DNA of 64,000 bases from an uncultured Paracoccaceae bacterium (lineage in GTDB: Bacteria; Pseudomonadota; Alphaproteobacteria; Rhodobacterales; Rhodobacteraceae): positions 310,001 through 374,000 of the forward strand of contig CANMKB010000001.1 in the NCBI GenBank assembly GCA_947498415.1, given 5' to 3'. Of the stretch, positions 62,209 through 64,000 are shown in pieces (positions within the stretch are counted from its first letter, which is position 1; the number at the start of each line of letters is the position of its first letter). The notes under the pieces are model-generated. The model had not been told where the DNA came from and did not search any database. It saw nothing but the letters and a program-made list of their open reading frames with translations. Made by a program: the position numbers and the translations under genes.

Positions 62209-62910
62209 TTAACAGCGTGAATCAGGCGGCTGACTGCGCATTCGATCCATATAATCACGCAACATGGACACTCGTCTGGGGCGGAAACTTGTTTCTAGAA
62301 CAACCAGGTCGACCATGCGATCCAGTCGAAACGCACGGTAATCCTGCCGTAGGTGGCACCAAGCCAGCAAACAGTGACTCATCTGCATGTAGGTAATACA
62401 TAGAGGGTCGACATCACGGGTTGTGGCATCTCCTTTTGCATCTTTGTATGCAAATCGGATACGGCGCTCTTCCCAGGCCGCTTGCCGAAGCTTTCGCGCA
62501 TCAACAGTTGGCTTAGGCGGTGTTTCAAATCTTCGAGCCGTCAACACGGCATGGCGCAGACGGTTGGCCTGCCCGTCAGGTAAGCGCGCTTTGAGCTTGG
62601 CCAATGCGCTATTGGCCGCCTGCGCCAAATCCGGGTCGCCCACTTCCATCACTTCACGAAGGCCCAAAACCAAGGCTTCAAGTTCTTCAGCCTCAAAACC
62701 CAACGGAGGCAGATGCGCGTCTTCGATCAATGTGTACCCGAAACCGGCTTCGCCATCGATGACAGCGCCCAATGCACGCAATCCATCAATGTCTCGGTAA
62801 ATGGTGCGCGGTGAAACCCCAAGTTCAGACGCAAGCATACCCGCCGTTGCCGGCGGGGGCATGCTGCGCAAAGCTTGCATGAGCTGAAAGAGCCTCATTG
62901 TTCGGGTCAT
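62209..62910 (-). CDS. YafY-type transcriptional regulator (HTH plus WYL)
   Basis: A 233-residue regulator. The N-terminus is a winged helix (TRTMRLFQLMQALRSMPPP, then ASELGVSPRTIYRDIDGLRALGA) and the C-terminus a WYL-type ligand-sensing fold (IRFAYKDAKGDATTRDVDPL, SHCLLAWCHLRQDYRAFRLDRM). ATG 62910 gives the normal start. Divergent from the DUF1801 gene, it may control that gene; the two are often neighbours, but that is inference. Confidence 0.85.
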   Translation of the reverse strand: MTRTMRLFQLMQALRSMPPPATAGMLASELGVSPRTIYRDIDGLRALGAVIDGEAGFGYTLIEDAHLPPLGFEAEELEALVLGLREVMEVGDPDLAQAANSALAKLKARLPDGQANRLRHAVLTARRFETPPKPTVDARKLRQAAWEERRIRFAYKDAKGDATTRDVDPLCITYMQMSHCLLAWCHLRQDYRAFRLDRMVDLVVLETSFRPRRVSMLRDYMDRMRSQPPDSRC

Positions 62911-62984
62911 GGCATACTCATATTGCGGCCTACTGACAGAAACTGGCAATAGCTTGATCTAAATTCTTCAAAAAGAGGACTGAT

Positions 62985-63380
62985 GTGCGCGAAATGGACC
63001 AAGATATCAAAGCCAAGTTTTCGAAATTTTCGGAAACCCAACGTGATGGTCTCATGTTGCTGCGTAGCCTAATTTTCGCAGAGGCACAGACACTCCCTCA
63101 AATTGGTCCGCTTCAGGAAGTGTTGAAATGGGGTCAGCCCAGCTACGTCACACCAGAAAGCAAAGCCGCAACAACTTTACGGCTGGGCACACACCAAAAG
63201 GCAGAATTCGCACTTTATGCGCATTGCCAAAGCACTGTCATTGCCAGCTACGAGGCCCGATTTCCGGGTTGGGACCGGATTGATGGCAACCGCGCGGTTC
63301 TGTTCAACAACCTGGCCGAGATCGAACCATTTCGCCTTAAAACGCTTATCCGGCACGCGCTAACGTATCATTTGAATTAG
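62985..63380 (+). CDS. DUF1801 protein
   Basis: A 131-residue protein of the YdhG/DUF1801 type: [26 protein letters not shown] and [21 protein letters not shown] are characteristic. It has no signal or membrane segment. It starts at GTG 62985 after AGAGGACTGAT. It is divergent from the YafY-like regulator, and its stop overlaps the end of rnr by 4 nt. Function unknown. Confidence 0.82.
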   Translation: MREMDQDIKAKFSKFSETQRDGLMLLRSLIFAEAQTLPQIGPLQEVLKWGQPSYVTPESKAATTLRLGTHQKAEFALYAHCQSTVIASYEARFPGWDRIDGNRAVLFNNLAEIEPFRLKTLIRHALTYHLN

Positions 63381-64000
63381 CGTCGTTTTCGCGCCACCTT
63401 GCGTTTTGTCTTTGCCGCTTTCTTTTTCGCAGCAGACATTTTGCGACGCCCCGGTCCGCCACGCCCACCGCGCTTAACCTGCGAGGGACGCTTGCCATCA
63501 AGTTCAATCAGCTCAAGCGCGATACCCCCGGTCACAGGTGCCGCTTCGGTCAAACGCACAACACAACGTTGGCCCAAACCAATGATCATTCCGGTGTCAG
63601 ATCCGATGAGAATGTTTTGTTCTGCATCAAACTTAAAGTACTCTCGCCCAAGATCACGCATCGGGATCAGTCCGTCTGCCCCGGTTTCATCCAGTTTGAC
63701 GAACACACCAAATCGCGCGATGCCGCTGATTTTACCCGTAAATTCGTTGCCCAGACGTTCGCTGAGGTACGAGGCAAGATAGCGATCATTTGTATCCCGT
63801 TCTGCGAGCATCGAGCGACGTTCAGTCTCTGAAATATGTGTGCCGGTTTGCTCGAGCGTGTCTATATCTTCGATGGTCAATCCATCGTCGCCCCACCCAT
63901 GACAAGCGATCAATGAACGATGCACAATCAGATCAGCGTAACGCCGAATGGGCGATGTGAAGTGCGCGTAAGACTTCAGCGCCAGGCCAAAATGCCCAAA
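63377..64000 (-). CDS. rnr: Ribonuclease R, C-terminal part, cut by window edge
   Basis: The frame is open to the window edge, giving the last 207 residues of RNase R, a 3'-5' exoribonuclease. The visible part begins within the RNB domain ([20 protein letters not shown]), continues with an S1 domain ([26 protein letters not shown]) and ends in a Lys/Arg-rich tail ([19 protein letters not shown]), all typical. The N-terminal half lies beyond base 64000. Confidence 0.93.
   Translation of the reverse strand, partial: FGHFGLALKSYAHFTSPIRRYADLIVHRSLIACHGWGDDGLTIEDIDTLEQTGTHISETERRSMLAERDTNDRYLASYLSERLGNEFTGKISGIARFGVFVKLDETGADGLIPMRDLGREYFKFDAEQNILIGSDTGMIIGLGQRCVVRLTEAAPVTGGIALELIELDGKRPSQVKRGGRGGPGRRKMSAAKKKAAKTKRKVARKRR

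Overview
The window looks like chromosomal DNA of a marine-type alphaproteobacterium of the order Rhodobacterales (Roseobacter group or a close relative), judged from gene content and protein style rather than any marker gene. Signs are the flagellin regulators FlbT and FlaF, a MotE-like protein, CtrA-type half-site pairs in front of flagellar genes, the gpmI-envC-ctpA-rppH run, and a MoxR/DUF58/DUF4159 operon. Base composition is only moderately GC-rich. Genes are densely packed, with many 1-4 nt overlaps. I see no tRNA, rRNA, CRISPR array, insertion sequence, integrase or phage gene.

Left part (1-28.7 kb), core and metabolic genes: the 5' end of a type I secretion ABC transporter; an MlaA-MlaC pair for outer-membrane lipid transport; a MaoC-like hydratase overlapping a class III CoA-transferase; a PBP1A-type bifunctional penicillin-binding protein; glnK-amtB, preceded by an NtrC-like palindrome; an acyl-CoA thioesterase; a sulfurtransferase-aromatic aminotransferase operon; a candidate structured small RNA next to smpB; an ECF sigma factor with a cysteine-bearing tail followed by a secreted SnoaL-like protein; gpmI-envC-ctpA with rppH downstream; a four-gene MoxR/DUF58/BatA-DUF4159/vWA membrane operon; DUF1285 and VOC proteins; and polA.

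Middle and right part (28.9-59.9 kb), one continuous flagellar cluster of 37 genes in alternating operons: motB, then flgE-flgK-flgL-flgI (+); fliF-fliH-fliN-fliP (-); fliL, a small membrane protein, a motE-like gene, motA, a large TPR protein, an SltF-like transglycosylase, flhA-fliR-flhB and a coiled-coil FliJ candidate (+); flgB-flgC-fliE-fliQ-flgF-flgG-flgA-flgH and a second fliL (-); fliI (+); flgJ-like, flgN-like, flagellin, flaF, flbT and DUF1217 (-); fliK-flgD (+). Together they supply the MS ring, export gate, rod, P and L rings, hook, hook-filament junction, filament, stators and export ATPase. FliG, FliM, FliO, FliD and FliS are not in the window. Pairs of TTAA-like half sites 7 bp apart lie about 44-60 bp before the start codons of the main flagellar operons, which fits CtrA control.

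Right edge (59.9-64 kb): an APH-type phosphotransferase, an MltB-family lytic transglycosylase, a YafY/WYL regulator, a DUF1801 protein and the 3' part of the RNase R gene, cut by the window end.

The points most worth checking are the candidate small RNA at 11.4 kb, the shared CtrA-type promoter layout, the unassigned proteins inside the flagellar cluster (possible FliJ, large TPR/AMIN-like protein, second FliL), the exact 165-bp tandem duplication in fliK, the Cys-tailed sigma factor with its SnoaL partner, and the hydratase/CoA-transferase pair. None of these can be called a new system from sequence alone.
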